A stretch of 64,000 nucleotides of DNA from Aquaspirillum sp. LM1 (GCF_002002905.1 NZ_CP019509.1:3758001-3822000), one strand, 5' to 3'; shown: positions 1-10,522, counted from the first letter of the stretch. Numbers and translations are program-made. Notes: generated by a model from the letters alone, not told the origin.

Positions 1-3000
1 GGCGTTTAACCTTGAACCATGCCGCGTACAGCGCCGGCAAGAATAGCAGTGTCAGCATGGTGGCGACCAGCAGCCCGCCCATGATGGCCACGGCCATCGG
101 CCCCCAGAAGGTGCTGCGGGTGAGCGGAATCATGGCCAGAATAGCGGCAGCGGCGGTGAGCATGATCGGGCGGAAGCGGCGCACGGTGGAGCCAATCACT
201 GCTTCCCAGCGGTCGATGCCCTCGCGGATGTCGTGCTCGATCTGGTCAACCAGAATCACCGAATTGCGCATGATCATCCCGGCCAGGGCAATCACCCCAA
301 GCATGGCAACAAAGCCAAACGGCGCGGCAAAGACAATCAGCGTCAGCGTCACCCCGATCATGCCCAGCGGCGCGGTCAGCAGCACCAGCAGGGTGCGCTG
401 GAAGCTGTGCAGCTGGAACATCAGCAATGAAATCACCACCACCAGCATCAGCGGTTGCACAGCGGCAATCGCGGTTTGCGATTTCTGGCTGGATTCCAGC
501 GAGCCGCCCAGTTCGATGTGATAGCCGCCAGGCAGGGTTTTTTCCAGCGCCTGCATCTTGGGCCACAGTGCAATGGCCACATCGGCGGCCTGCACGCCGT
601 CTACCACGTCGGCGCGCACGGTCAGCGTTGGCAGGCGGTTGCGCCGCCAGACAATGCTTTCCTCCGGCTGGTATTCCACCCGCGCCAGCTGCGCCACTGG
701 CACAAAACGGCCCGAGGCGGTCTGGATCATCAGCGACGGCAGGCGCTCAATGCTGCTGCGCTCATCGGAGCCCAGGCGGGCAATCACTTCCAGCGAGCGG
801 TCGGCTTCGCGGAAATCGCTGACCGTGGCACCCGACAGCAACATTTGCAGCTGGCGGGCCAGCGACTGGCTGGACACGCCCAGCGCACGCGCCTTGTCCT
901 GATCGACCACCACGCGCATCACTCGCAGCTGTTCGCCCCAGTCGTTATTCACCTGACGGGTGCCCGGATAATCACGCAGCATGCCTTCCATCTGCCGGGC
1001 AATCTGGCGCAGCTGGCCAGGGTCGGGGCCCAGCACGCGGAATTGCACCGGGTAGCCCACCGGTGGGCCGTTTTCCAGGCGGATCACCCGGCCACGCACA
1101 TTGGGAAAGCCCTGGTCAAACAGCTCGGCTACCTTGTGCTTGACGCCGTCGCGCACTTTTTCGTCGCGGGTCATGATCATCATCTGCGCATAGTTCAGAT
1201 GCTGTTGCTGCTGATCCAGCGGCAGATAAAAGCGCGGCGAGCCGCCGCCAACGTAGCTGGTGATCGACACAATCCGCTCGTCGTTCTTGAGCAGGGCCTC
1301 CATGTGCTTGACTTCACGCTCGGTGGCTTCGTAGCTGGCGCTTTGCGGCAGCCAGAAGTCCACCAGCAGCTCCACCCGGCTGGACGCCGGGAAAAACTGC
1401 TGCTGCACAAACAGCTTGAAGCACACCAGCGACAGCACAAAGGCGGCAAAGGTGGCGGCAATCACGGTTTTGCGATGGTCCAGGCACCATTCCAGCAGCC
1501 GGCGAAAGCGGACATAAAACGGCTTGTCGTACACATCGCCGTGAACGCCGTGCTCGGTACCGGGCTGGTGTTCTGCCAGCAGCTTGTGGCCGATGAACGG
1601 GGTGAACAGCACGGCAACAAACCAGGAAATCACCAGCGCCAGACCCACCACGGCAAACAGGCTGAAGGTGTATTCACCGGCATTGGACTTGGCCAGCCCC
1701 ACCGGCAGAAAGGTGGCGGCAGTAATCAGCGTGCCGGTCAGCATCGGAAAGGCGGTGCTGGTGTAGGCGTAGGTGGCGGCGTTCAGCCGGTTCCAGCCCT
1801 GTTCCAGCTTCAGCGCCATCATTTCTACCGCAATAATGGCATCGTCCACCAACAGGCCCAGCGCGATAATCAGCGACCCCAGCGAGATGCGTTGTAACTC
1901 CATATTGAAGAAATACATGGCCAGAAAGGTAATCGCCAGCACCAGCGGAATCGACAGCGCCACCACAATGCCGGTGCGCCAGCCCAGGCTGACAAAACTG
2001 ACGCCCAGCACAATCACCACCGCTTCGAGCAGCGACTGCATGAATTCGTTGACCGAGCTTTTCACCACACGCGGCTGGTCGGACACCGGGTCGATCTTGA
2101 CGCCCACCGGCAGTTCGGTGCTGACCTGGGCCATCAGCGCGTTCAGCGTCTCGCCCAGCTTGATCACGTCGCCGCCCTTTTTCATGCTGATGGCCAGGCC
2201 CAGCGCCGGCTTGCCGTTGAAGCGCATGGCAAAGCTGGGCGGGGTGGCATAGCCACGGCTGACGCTGGCCACATCGCCCAGCCGGAAACTGCGGCCATTG
2301 GCGCTGAGCAACAGCGCGCGCACGGATTCCACGCTGGACAAGGCTCCGCTGACCCGCACCGGCACATGGTCGGTGGCGGTGTCGATCGCGCCCGCTGGCG
2401 TGACGGCATTTTGCTCGGCCAGGGCTTTCCACAGCTGCTGCACGTCCATGCCCAGCCCGGCCAGCCGGGCGGTGTCCAGGGTCAGGTAGATTTTTTCTTC
2501 CTGCTCGCCAATGATGTCGGCCTTGGCCACGTCAGGCAGGCGCAGCGCCTCGCGCTTGACGTATTCGACATAGCGGCGCAGGTCTTCGTAGCCCAGGCCG
2601 TCGCCGGTAAAGGCGTAGATATTGCCGAAGGTGTCGCCAAACTCATCGTTGAAAAACGGCCCCTTGATATCAGCGGGCAATTGCTGGCGAATATCGCCCA
2701 GCTTTTTGCGTACCTGATACCAGGCGTTGGGCACATCCTTGGGCGGCAGGCTTTCCTTCAGGTTGACAATCAGCACCGATTCGCCGGGCTTGGTGTAGCT
2801 TTTTACAAAGTCCAGATCCGGGTGTTCCATCAGCTTTTTTTCCACCCGGTCGGTGACTTGCAGCTGCATGTCGTCGGTGCTGGCCCCTGGCCACACCACG
2901 CGCACCAGCATGGCCTTGAAGGTGAACTCGGGGTCTTCCTTCTGCCCCAGCTTGCCGTACGACCACACCCCGCCAATCAGCAGGATCACCATCAGGTAGC

Positions 3001-3052
3001 GCACCAGCGAGGCGTGGCGGATGGCCCATTCGGAGAGATTGATCCGTTTCAT
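1..3052 (-). CDS. RND efflux pump inner-membrane permease (HAE1/AcrB-like), C-terminus cut by window edge
   Basis: This frame is open from the ATG at 3052 to the window edge with no stop, about 1017 residues, so only the last residues are missing. Known role of the family: a proton-driven trimeric exporter in the inner membrane that works with a periplasmic adaptor and an outer-membrane channel. Seen: N-terminal TM1 after MKRINLSEWAIRH, the TM4 proton-relay aspartate pair in LGLLVDDAIIAVE, and two similar halves with large periplasmic loops. The ATG overlaps the adaptor stop (ATGA, 3049-3052), indicating translational coupling. The substrate cannot be told. No outer-membrane factor is in the window; it may lie beyond position 1. 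Confidence 0.93.
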   Translation of the reverse strand, partial: MKRINLSEWAIRHASLVRYLMVILLIGGVWSYGKLGQKEDPEFTFKAMLVRVVWPGASTDDMQLQVTDRVEKKLMEHPDLDFVKSYTKPGESVLIVNLKESLPPKDVPNAWYQVRKKLGDIRQQLPADIKGPFFNDEFGDTFGNIYAFTGDGLGYEDLRRYVEYVKREALRLPDVAKADIIGEQEEKIYLTLDTARLAGLGMDVQQLWKALAEQNAVTPAGAIDTATDHVPVRVSGALSSVESVRALLLSANGRSFRLGDVASVSRGYATPPSFAMRFNGKPALGLAISMKKGGDVIKLGETLNALMAQVSTELPVGVKIDPVSDQPRVVKSSVNEFMQSLLEAVVIVLGVSFVSLGWRTGIVVALSIPLVLAITFLAMYFFNMELQRISLGSLIIALGLLVDDAIIAVEMMALKLEQGWNRLNAATYAYTSTAFPMLTGTLITAATFLPVGLAKSNAGEYTFSLFAVVGLALVISWFVAVLFTPFIGHKLLAEHQPGTEHGVHGDVYDKPFYVRFRRLLEWCLDHRKTVIAATFAAFVLSLVCFKLFVQQQFFPASSRVELLVDFWLPQSASYEATEREVKHMEALLKNDERIVSITSYVGGGSPRFYLPLDQQQQHLNYAQMMIMTRDEKVRDGVKHKVAELFDQGFPNVRGRVIRLENGPPVGYPVQFRVLGPDPGQLRQIARQMEGMLRDYPGTRQVNNDWGEQLRVMRVVVDQDKARALGVSSQSLARQLQMLLSGATVSDFREADRSLEVIARLGSDERSSIERLPSLMIQTASGRFVPVAQLARVEYQPEESIVWRRNRLPTLTVRADVVDGVQAADVAIALWPKMQALEKTLPGGYHIELGGSLESSQKSQTAIAAVQPLMLVVVISLLMFQLHSFQRTLLVLLTAPLGMIGVTLTLIVFAAPFGFVAMLGVIALAGMIMRNSVILVDQIEHDIREGIDRWEAVIGSTVRRFRPIMLTAAAAILAMIPLTRSTFWGPMAVAIMGGLLVATMLTLLFLPALYAAWFKVKR

Positions 3053-4149
3053 TTGGCCTGGGTCCCCACCGCTTGCGCCGGGTCGGCAGTCAGCCGGCGC
3101 ACCGGCTGGCCGTCACGCAGCAAATGCACGCCGGCAGTCACCACTTCCTGGCCGGTGTGTGCCCCGCTGGCAATCCAGGCGGTGTCGCTGCTGACCTGCG
3201 CCAGTTTCACCTCAGTGCGCTTGACCTGGGCGTCCTTGCCGCTGATCACCCACAGATAATGCCGGTTGTTTTCATCCAGCACCGCGCTCAGCGGCACGCT
3301 CAGCCCGACCGGGCCGCTGCCTTGCGGAAACACTCTGGCAGTCATGCCCAGCTGCACCGCGCCATCGGCGTCATTCAGGGCAATCCGGGCGGTGTAGGTG
3401 CGCGTCACCGGGTCGGCATCCGGCGACAGTTCACGCAAGCTGCCGCGATAATGTTTGCTGCTCTGGCCCAGCTGCACGGCAAAGCCGCTGGCCGCGCGCA
3501 GCGCCGCCAGCTGCGATTCGGCCACGGCAATCACTGCCTCGCGCTGGCCAGGTTCGGCCACCCGCGCCACCACCTGGCCGGCATTCACCACCTGGCCCAC
3601 CTCGGCGTCGAGAAAGGTCACCACCCCGGCGCGATCGGCGTTCAGTGTGGTGTAGTGCTGCTGGTTTTCCCCCAGCTGGGCCGTGGCCAGCGCCGACTGA
3701 TACCCGCCCTTGGCCGCTGCCAGCGCGCTGGTGCGCCGGTCAAACTCGGCCTGGCTGATGAAGTTTTGCGCCAGCAGTTCGCGGTAGCGCCGGATATCGG
3801 CTTCGTTCTGCTTCCAGTCGGCTTCGGCGGCGGCCAGCTTGGCCCGGCGCGCCGCCAGATCCAGCTCGACATCGTTGCTTTCCAGTCGGGCCAGCGCCTG
3901 ACCCGCCTTGACCTCGGCCCCCACATCCACCAGCCGGGCCACCACTTTGCCCCCCACCCGAAACGCCAGGCGCGCCTCATGGCGGGCGCGAATTTCGCCA
4001 GCGTGAAAACTGCCCGCCAGTCCGGCGGCGCTGCCCAGCACCACACTGCGCACTGGTCGCACGGCTTCGGCCTGTGGCGCGGGTTTGCTGCAGCCGGTCA
4101 ACACCAGGCCCACGGCCAGACCAGCCAGCCCAAGATGATGAAACTTCAT
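3049..4149 (-). CDS. RND efflux periplasmic adaptor (membrane fusion lipoprotein)
   Basis: Links the RND permease to an outer-membrane channel. From the ATG at 4149 the protein has a lipoprotein signal with lipobox LTGC (acceptor Cys20). It then shows the beta-barrel/lipoyl half FRVGGKVVARLVDVGAEVKAG, a coiled-coil hairpin with the motif NFISQAEFDRR, and the second lipoyl half. An upstream in-frame ATG exists at 4164, but AAGGAAGAA just ahead of 4149 is a good ribosome binding site and gives a cleaner signal peptide, so 4149 is preferred. The length of 366 aa is typical. It overlaps the permease start by 4 bases and lies downstream of the TetR gene on the same strand. Confidence 0.93.
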   Translation of the reverse strand: MKFHHLGLAGLAVGLVLTGCSKPAPQAEAVRPVRSVVLGSAAGLAGSFHAGEIRARHEARLAFRVGGKVVARLVDVGAEVKAGQALARLESNDVELDLAARRAKLAAAEADWKQNEADIRRYRELLAQNFISQAEFDRRTSALAAAKGGYQSALATAQLGENQQHYTTLNADRAGVVTFLDAEVGQVVNAGQVVARVAEPGQREAVIAVAESQLAALRAASGFAVQLGQSSKHYRGSLRELSPDADPVTRTYTARIALNDADGAVQLGMTARVFPQGSGPVGLSVPLSAVLDENNRHYLWVISGKDAQVKRTEVKLAQVSSDTAWIASGAHTGQEVVTAGVHLLRDGQPVRRLTADPAQAVGTQAK

Positions 4150-4320
4150 TGCTTCTTCCTTCATGTAGTCACCCCTTCTGGCGCTGGCCGAGGCGGCCTG
4201 CCGGCGCAGAAGGTGATCAGACAGAAACGGGCGATATATTCCGCCTTGTGTTCAATGGGGGGGTGCGTGTTGTGGGTATTGCCCCTGGGCGGCCTGGCCG
4301 GCCAGGGTTTATGTGAAACT

Positions 4321-4333
4321 ATAAAACATTTAT
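4321..4333. promoter_or_regulatory. AT-rich inverted repeat upstream of the efflux genes
   Basis: ATAAA-ACA-TTTAT lies in the 272-base gap between tetR and the adaptor gene, inside the only AT-rich stretch of that gap. It could be part of the efflux promoter or a repressor site. It does not closely match the palindrome upstream of tetR, so a shared operator is only a guess. Confidence 0.25.
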
Positions 4334-4421
4334 CTGGAACAGCATAGCGGCCTGAGCAGTTGCCCGCAGGCAACCTTTCAGACCGCAACAAACGTTAAAT
4401 ACTTGAGCCAGAGGGTCTGAA

Positions 4422-5063
4422 TCAGCGCACTTTCAGCCCGTTGAGCAGCACATCCAGCACATTGTCCAGGTGGGCCGGCATGTCGAACTTGGCCGATTCA
4501 AAATTATGAAACGAATGCTTCCACACCATGGCCAGCAGCAGCGGGGCAATGACAATTTCCACCGCATGATCCATGTTCAAAATACGAAACTCCTGGCGTG
4601 CCACCCCGTCTTCCAGCACATGGCGCACCATATTGCGACAGCGCACAATCACTTCGGCGTGGTAAAAACTGGCCAGCTCGGGAAAATTGGCCGCTTCGGC
4701 AATCATCAGCTTGGACAGCCCGGCCAGCCGGGTATTGCCAATGGATTCCCACCAGCGGTAAATCACCTGGCGCAGGCGCACCTCGGCGCTGGCTTCATCC
4801 TGACCGGACAAGCCTTCGAGCTCGTCAAACTTGGTCAGCATGCCCTCGCGGATCACCGCCTTGAAAATTTCTTCCTTGTTTTCGTAGTACAGGTACGGCG
4901 TGCCCTTGGTCACTCCGGCCTCGCGGGCGATGTCTTCCATCTTGGTGGCGCGAAAGCCTTTTTCGACAAATAGCTTGAGTGCAGCCTCCAGAATCTCGCC
5001 GGGGCGGACATCTTTGCGGCGCGACCAGCGCGTGGCGGGAGGAGTGGCGGGGATTGCCGTCAT
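4422..5063 (-). CDS. TetR/AcrR-family transcriptional regulator
   Basis: A 213-residue one-component repressor. The N-terminal helix-turn-helix is clear: ILEAALKLFVEKGFRATKMED followed by IAREAGVTKGTPYLYYENKEE (roughly residues 24-66). The C-terminal ligand and dimer domain is divergent, as usual in this family. It lies 272 bases upstream of the adaptor/RND pair on the same strand, so it probably controls those genes and itself. The inducer is unknown. A perfect inverted repeat overlapping its likely promoter (5092-5107) is a candidate operator. Confidence 0.9.
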   Translation of the reverse strand: MTAIPATPPATRWSRRKDVRPGEILEAALKLFVEKGFRATKMEDIAREAGVTKGTPYLYYENKEEIFKAVIREGMLTKFDELEGLSGQDEASAEVRLRQVIYRWWESIGNTRLAGLSKLMIAEAANFPELASFYHAEVIVRCRNMVRHVLEDGVARQEFRILNMDHAVEIVIAPLLLAMVWKHSFHNFESAKFDMPAHLDNVLDVLLNGLKVR

Positions 5064-5091
5064 GAGGGTTCCATGCGTTCAGAGTATCAGA

Positions 5092-5107
5092 CTTACTTTA
5101 TAGTAAG
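5092..5107. promoter_or_regulatory. candidate TetR operator (perfect palindrome)
   Basis: CTTACT-TTAT-AGTAAG is a perfect 6-bp inverted repeat with a 4-base spacer, 29-44 bases upstream of the TetR start codon. On the minus strand it contains TATAAAG, a plausible -10 element, so a bound repressor would block tetR transcription. Assignment to the neighbouring TetR protein is inference from position. Confidence 0.45.
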
Positions 5108-5140
5108 GGGCGTCTGCCGGCAAGGTATAGGTAAATGTAA

Positions 5141-6097
<957 letters not shown>

Positions 6098-6206
6098 GCC
6101 AAAAACTGCCGCTGGCCGAAAGCGGACGGCCTGCGGCGTTGGCGCAGTGTCCCGGATCGCATGCCAAATCTGTTCGCGCATCCGAAGCAAATATCGCTTA
6201 TAACTC

Positions 6207-6235
6207 AAGAGCACGCTTGTCGCGTGCTCTTTTTT
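6207..6235 (+). terminator. rho-independent terminator after argB
   Basis: A 10-bp stem AAGAGCACGC / GCGTGCTCTT with loop TTGTC runs into a T tract. It is 110 bases after the argB stop and 48 bases before the CBS-domain gene, so it separates the two units. Confidence 0.8.
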
Positions 6236-6282
6236 GTGCGCGGCACACCGACCAGAAACATCCATCTCAAGGGGATTTGACC

Positions 6283-6714
6283 ATGTTGACCGTTCGCCAA
6301 CTGCTGCAACAGAAACAACCTGCCGGTTTTGTCAGCGTCCCGCTGGAAGCTACCGTGTTCCAGACTTTGCAAATCATGGCCGAACACAATATCGGTGCCG
6401 TGCTGGTGATGAACGGCGAGAGCCTGTGCGGGATTTTTTCCGAACGCGACTACGCCCGCCGGGTGGTGTTGCAGGGCAAAACCTCGGCCAGCACCCTGGT
6501 GGGCGAGATCATGACCAACAAGGTGTGTTACGTGGGCCCGGAGCATACGGTAGACCAGTGCATGGCGCTGATGAGCGACAAGAATATTCGCCACTTGCCG
6601 GTGCTGGAGCACGGTGCGGTGATGGGCGTGGTGTCGATGCGCGACGTGGTGCGCGCCACGCTGGATGAGCAGGCGCAAACGATTGAGCAACTGGTGAGTT
6701 ACATCCAGCAGTAA
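6283..6714 (+). CDS. CBS-domain pair protein
   Basis: A 143-residue stand-alone protein made of two CBS motifs, which in this family bind adenosyl ligands and act as energy or redox sensors. Seen: the first CBS core with TVFQTLQIMAEHNIGAVLV and CGIFSERDYARRV, the second with TVDQCMALMSDKNIRHLPV and GVVSMRDVVR. There is no DNA-binding or catalytic domain. The ATG at 6283 is chosen because AAGGGGA precedes it at about 8 bases; the frame is open further upstream but runs back through the argB terminator. Its partner and target are unknown. Confidence 0.88.
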   Translation: MLTVRQLLQQKQPAGFVSVPLEATVFQTLQIMAEHNIGAVLVMNGESLCGIFSERDYARRVVLQGKTSASTLVGEIMTNKVCYVGPEHTVDQCMALMSDKNIRHLPVLEHGAVMGVVSMRDVVRATLDEQAQTIEQLVSYIQQ

Positions 6715-6728
6715 GCGCAGCTCAGGAT

Positions 6729-6831
6729 ACGCTGAAAAAATCGTCATTCCCGCGAAGGCGGGAATCCAGGACGTTGATTTTTCTGGGTTTTGCTTGTGGC
6801 ACAAACGATTTTTCTGAATAAATCAGCGCGT
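6729..6831 (-). repeat. 103-bp MITE-like dispersed repeat, copy 1
   Basis: Read on the minus strand this stretch matches 50579-50681 and 46404-46496 over its whole length, starting ACGCGCTGATT and ending TTTTTTCAGCGT, with a REP-like core GATTCCCGCCTTCGCGGGAA. The ends are short imperfect inverted repeats (ACGC..CTGA). It fills most of the spacer between the CBS gene and the HAD gene. Confidence 0.7.
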
Positions 6832-6935
6832 CCCTAAGTGGCCTCAAGGTGCGTCACCCCGCTGGGGCGACGCACCCGGCGCGCGGCGGTCATGCTAAGC
6901 TTGCCCGCCCTGGCCGCCTTCAATGAAACCCTGTC

Positions 6936-7586
6936 ATGCCCCGTTCTGCCCGCCTGTGGCTGTTTGACCTCGACAACACCCTGCATCATGCCGGCATCGG
7001 CATTTTTCCACGCATCAACCAGCAAATGACGGATTACATCGTCCAGCATCTGGCACTGACGCCCGACGAGGCGCAGCAGCTGCGGGTAGATTACTGGCAG
7101 CGCTACGGTGCCACGCTGACCGGTCTGGTGCGCCATCACGCGGTGGACCCCCGGCATTTTCTGCACCATACCCACCCACTGCCGGAATTGCTGGCGCATG
7201 TGCACCATGATGCCGGCCTTCCCGCGCTGATTGCCCGCTTGCCGGGGCGCAAGGTGGTGTTTTCCAATGGACCGACCGACTATGTGCAGGCCGTGTGCCG
7301 GCATTTGCGCCTGCTGCCGCATCTGCAGCAGGTGTTTGGCGTCGATCGGGTAGGCTTTCACCCCAAGCCGGAACGGCGGGGGTATCTGCGTTTGCTGGCG
7401 CAGCTGGGTCGCCCGGCGTCGCGCTGCATTCTGGTGGAAGACAGCCTGGCCAACCTGGCCACGGCCAAGGCCCTGGGCATGCGCACGGTGTGGCTGGCAC
7501 CGCAGGCGGCGGCGGTGCCAGGCTATGTGGATGTGTGCGTGCGGCGGATTGGCGAACTGGCGCGGCACGCCGGGCTGGCGCGCTGA
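6936..7586 (+). CDS. HAD-superfamily pyrimidine 5'-nucleotidase-like phosphatase
   Basis: A 216-residue haloacid-dehalogenase-type hydrolase. Motif I is WLFDLDNTLHHA (nucleophile Asp and acid/base Asp near residues 10-12), motif II is VVFSNGP, motif III the Lys of FHPKPERRGY, and motif IV ILVEDSLANL with the metal-binding Asp. The LDNTLHHA form and overall length fit the pyrimidine 5'-nucleotidase (SSM1/YjjG-like) branch, which dephosphorylates nucleoside monophosphates. The exact substrate is inferred. It is convergent with the CMD-family gene. Confidence 0.85.
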   Translation: MPRSARLWLFDLDNTLHHAGIGIFPRINQQMTDYIVQHLALTPDEAQQLRVDYWQRYGATLTGLVRHHAVDPRHFLHHTHPLPELLAHVHHDAGLPALIARLPGRKVVFSNGPTDYVQAVCRHLRLLPHLQQVFGVDRVGFHPKPERRGYLRLLAQLGRPASRCILVEDSLANLATAKALGMRTVWLAPQAAAVPGYVDVCVRRIGELARHAGLAR

Positions 7587-7602
7587 ATCCGGCCAGGTCA
7601 GC

Positions 7603-8001
7603 TCAGTCGGCCTGATCCGGCAGGCTTAAGCCCAGTTCGTTCAGCACTTCCCGCGCGGCGCGAAAGCCTTCCACCGCCGCTGGCGCGCCGGCGTACACCG
7701 CACTGTGCAACAGCACTTCGCGCAATTCCACCAGCGAGGCACCATTGTTGATGGCACCGCGCACATGGCCTTTCAGCTCGGTGCTGCGTCCCAGCGCCGC
7801 CAGCATGCCCACCGTCACCAGGCTGCGGGTTTTCAGATCGATGCCGCCGCGCTGCCAGGTAGCGCCCCAGGCGTGCTCGGTAATGTACTCCTGCAGCGGG
7901 CGGGAAAACCCGTCTAGCTCGGAGAAGGCGCGATCGACAAACGCCTGGCCCATCACTTGGGTGCGGGTGGCCAGGCCACGGTCGAAGTCTTGCTGGCTCA
8001 T
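7603..8001 (-). CDS. carboxymuconolactone decarboxylase (CMD) family protein
   Basis: A 132-residue protein resembling PcaC-type 4-carboxymuconolactone decarboxylase: the conserved block WGATWQRGGIDLKTRSLVTV and a C-terminal HVRGAINNGASLVELREVL followed by HSAVYAGAPAAVEG. There is no CxxC pair, so it is not an AhpD-type peroxidase partner. No other protocatechuate-pathway gene is nearby, so the actual substrate is uncertain. It lies 30 bases downstream of the lytic transglycosylase gene on the same strand and may be co-transcribed. Confidence 0.8.
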   Translation of the reverse strand: MSQQDFDRGLATRTQVMGQAFVDRAFSELDGFSRPLQEYITEHAWGATWQRGGIDLKTRSLVTVGMLAALGRSTELKGHVRGAINNGASLVELREVLLHSAVYAGAPAAVEGFRAAREVLNELGLSLPDQAD

Positions 8002-8031
8002 GGATAAAGTTTCCTTGCTTGGCGCACGCCT

Positions 8032-8700
8032 TCAGCAGCTGGCGCGCGCGGGATGGGCGCTGTCACAGCGTGGAGCGGGGCTGCCGCTCAGTTGGGCGCG
8101 GCGCAGTGGGTCGTCCTGGTAGGCCCAGTGCCGCCGCCAGGCCCCCAGTACCAGATCGGGGTAGTCGGCTTTGCCCAGGCTGCCGTTGTAGCGGCCCAGC
8201 GCGCGAAACAGGTCGCCGCGTTCGCGGTCGAGGTAGTGGCGCAGGATGGTGCAGCCGTAGCGCAGATTGGTGGTGAGGTCGAACAGGCTGTGTTCGGCCA
8301 CGCCAATCTGGCGCACCCAGAACGGCATCACCTGCATCAGCCCACGCGCGCCAGCCGGCGAAATAGCGTACTTGTTGAAACCGCTTTCCACCTGAATCAG
8401 GCCCAGCACCATCTGTGGGTCGAGCCCGGCGCGGGTGGCTTCGTAGTGCACGGCGGTGAGCAGGCGGCGGCGCATGAATTCATCTGGCACCTTGCTGGCC
8501 AGCCGGGCGGACATGGCATCCAGCCAGGCCTGGGCTTCCTGTGGCTGGTCGAACACCAGCCGGGGCGGGTTGGGGTCTACCAGTGCCCGGCGCAGGGTCG
8601 AGGCCACATTGGCGGCCAGGTCTTCCTCACGCTGGGCACCAGCCCACACCGGGCCGGCCAGCGTCAGGCACAGCAGCGCCAGTAGCCCGCACCTGCGCAT
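8032..8700 (-). CDS. lytic transglycosylase, SLT domain, exported
   Basis: Cleaves peptidoglycan glycan strands in the periplasm. From the ATG at 8700 there is a clear signal peptide (MRRCGLLALLCLTLAGPVWA). The SLT domain follows with MVLGLIQVESGFNKYAISPA (catalytic Glu in VESGFN), GARGLMQVMPFW and ALGRYNGS. A GTG three codons upstream (8709) would also be in frame, but it lies inside proS and would spoil the signal. The start is one base after the proS stop (TGAGATG), so it is probably translated by coupling to proS. Confidence 0.88.
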   Translation of the reverse strand: MRRCGLLALLCLTLAGPVWAGAQREEDLAANVASTLRRALVDPNPPRLVFDQPQEAQAWLDAMSARLASKVPDEFMRRRLLTAVHYEATRAGLDPQMVLGLIQVESGFNKYAISPAGARGLMQVMPFWVRQIGVAEHSLFDLTTNLRYGCTILRHYLDRERGDLFRALGRYNGSLGKADYPDLVLGAWRRHWAYQDDPLRRAQLSGSPAPRCDSAHPARASC

Positions 8701-8701
8701 C

Positions 8702-10411
8702 TCAGGCACTCAGACGCGCCTGCACCCAGGCGGCAATGTCGGTCAGCGCCACACTGGTGGCGGCGGCATCACGGCGGGCCTGGTATTCCACCATGCCTTC
8801 CTTCAGGCCACGGTCGCCAATCACCACCCGGTGCGGAATGCCAATCAGCTCGCAGTCGGCCAGCAGCACGCCGGGGCGTTCGTCGCGGTCGTCCAGCAGC
8901 ACATCCACGCCAGCGGCCTTCAGCTCGGCGTATAGCGCATCGGCAGCGGCCTGCACCGCTTCGCTGCGGCGGTAGCCCATCGGCACGATGCTGACGGTGA
9001 ACGGGGCCATGGCGTCGGTGAAAATAATGCCACGCTCGTCAAAGTTCTGCTCGATGGCGGCACCCACAATGCGCGACACGCCAATGCCGTAGCAACCCAT
9101 TTCCATCACTTGCTGCTTGCCGTCGCGGTCCAGGTAGGTGGCACCCATCGCTTCGGAATACTTGGTGCGCAGCTGGAACACATGGCCCACTTCAATGCCG
9201 CGACACAGCGCCAGCACGCCCTGGCCATCCGGGCTCGGGTCGCCGTCCACCACATTGCGCAGGTCAGCCACTTCCGGTTCCGGGCAATCGCGGCCCCAGT
9301 TCACCCCAGTGTGGTGGGTGTCATCCTGGTTGGCACCGGCAATCATGTCGGCCATCAGCGCCACAGTGCGGTCGGCCACCACCCGGCCACGGAAGCCCAC
9401 CGGGCCGAGCGAACCCGGCTTGGCACCAAAGGCGTCCTCGATGGCGGCCGGGCTGGCAAACGTCAGCGGCGAGTTGATGCCGGCCAGTTTTTCTGCCTTG
9501 ATTTCGTTAAGCTGATGGTCACCGCGCAGCAACAGCAGCACCGGCTGCTTGTCATCGCCCTCCACCACCACCGCCTTGATGGTCTGGCGGATGTCGACGT
9601 TGAGGAATTCCACCAGTTCGGCGATGGTTTTCACCTTGGGCGTGCTCACTGCCGTCAGCGTCGCAGTGGGGGCCGGGCGCGGCGTGCTCGGGGCCACAGC
9701 TTCGGCCAGTTCGATATTGGCGGCGTAGGGTGAGGTCGGGCAGTAGGCAATCACGTCTTCGCCGCTGTCGGCCAGCACCTGGAATTCATGGCTGCCGGTG
9801 CCGCCAATCGAGCCCGTATCCGCCGCCACCGGGCGGAAACTCAGGCCCAGACGGGTGAACACCTGGCAGTAGGCGTCGTACATGCCCTGGTAAGTGGTTT
9901 TCAGGCTGTCGAAATCGGTGTGGAAAGAATACGCGTCCTTCATGATGAATTCACGCGCGCGCATCACGCCAAAGCGCGGGCGCACTTCGTCGCGGAACTT
10001 GGTTTGCACCTGATAGAAATTCAGCGGCAGCTGCTTGTAGCTGCGCACTTCCTTGCGCACGATGTCGGTGATGACTTCTTCGTGGGTGGGGCCGACACAG
10101 AACTCGCGCTCATGGCGGTCTTTCAGGCGCAGCAACTCCTTGCCGTAAAACTCCCAGCGACCAGATTCCTGCCACAGTTCAGCCGGCTGCACTGCCGGCA
10201 TCAGCAATTCGATGGCACCCGCGCGGTCCATTTCTTCGCGCACGATGCGTTCAACTTTTTTCAGCACCCGGTAACCCAGCGGCATCCAGCTGTACAGGCC
10301 GCTGGCCAGACGCTTGATCAGGCCGGCACGCAGCATCAGCTTGTGGCTGGGCAGTTCGGCTTCGGAAGGCGCTTCCTTGAGGGTGGACAGAAAAAATTGC
10401 GAGGCGCGCAT
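8702..10411 (-). CDS. proS: prolyl-tRNA synthetase
   Basis: Charges tRNA(Pro). The 569-residue protein is the bacterial long form: class II motif 1 ([17 protein letters not shown]), motif 2 ([20 protein letters not shown]), an editing INS domain in the middle (about residues 220-400), motif 3 ([13 protein letters not shown]) and the C-terminal anticodon-binding domain with [20 protein letters not shown]. The length is close to the usual 570. The start at 10411 matches the conserved N-terminus [13 protein letters not shown]. The lytic transglycosylase follows one base after its stop. Confidence 0.98.
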   Translation of the reverse strand: MRASQFFLSTLKEAPSEAELPSHKLMLRAGLIKRLASGLYSWMPLGYRVLKKVERIVREEMDRAGAIELLMPAVQPAELWQESGRWEFYGKELLRLKDRHEREFCVGPTHEEVITDIVRKEVRSYKQLPLNFYQVQTKFRDEVRPRFGVMRAREFIMKDAYSFHTDFDSLKTTYQGMYDAYCQVFTRLGLSFRPVAADTGSIGGTGSHEFQVLADSGEDVIAYCPTSPYAANIELAEAVAPSTPRPAPTATLTAVSTPKVKTIAELVEFLNVDIRQTIKAVVVEGDDKQPVLLLLRGDHQLNEIKAEKLAGINSPLTFASPAAIEDAFGAKPGSLGPVGFRGRVVADRTVALMADMIAGANQDDTHHTGVNWGRDCPEPEVADLRNVVDGDPSPDGQGVLALCRGIEVGHVFQLRTKYSEAMGATYLDRDGKQQVMEMGCYGIGVSRIVGAAIEQNFDERGIIFTDAMAPFTVSIVPMGYRRSEAVQAAADALYAELKAAGVDVLLDDRDERPGVLLADCELIGIPHRVVIGDRGLKEGMVEYQARRDAAATSVALTDIAAWVQARLSA

Positions 10412-10522
10412 GAGTGGAGTTCCTGGAAGTTGGCGGGCGAGGGAGCGATGTCAGTCTGCCATTGTAACGAGGGCGGGGTTTATTGCACAAATGGCAGGGC
10501 TTGCGTACCCGCCCTGCATCCG

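Noticed and set aside
6205-6804. Minus-strand frame beginning with SWIPAFAGMT-like sequence
   Set aside because: This peptide is the known product of reading through a REP-type repeat, not a gene.
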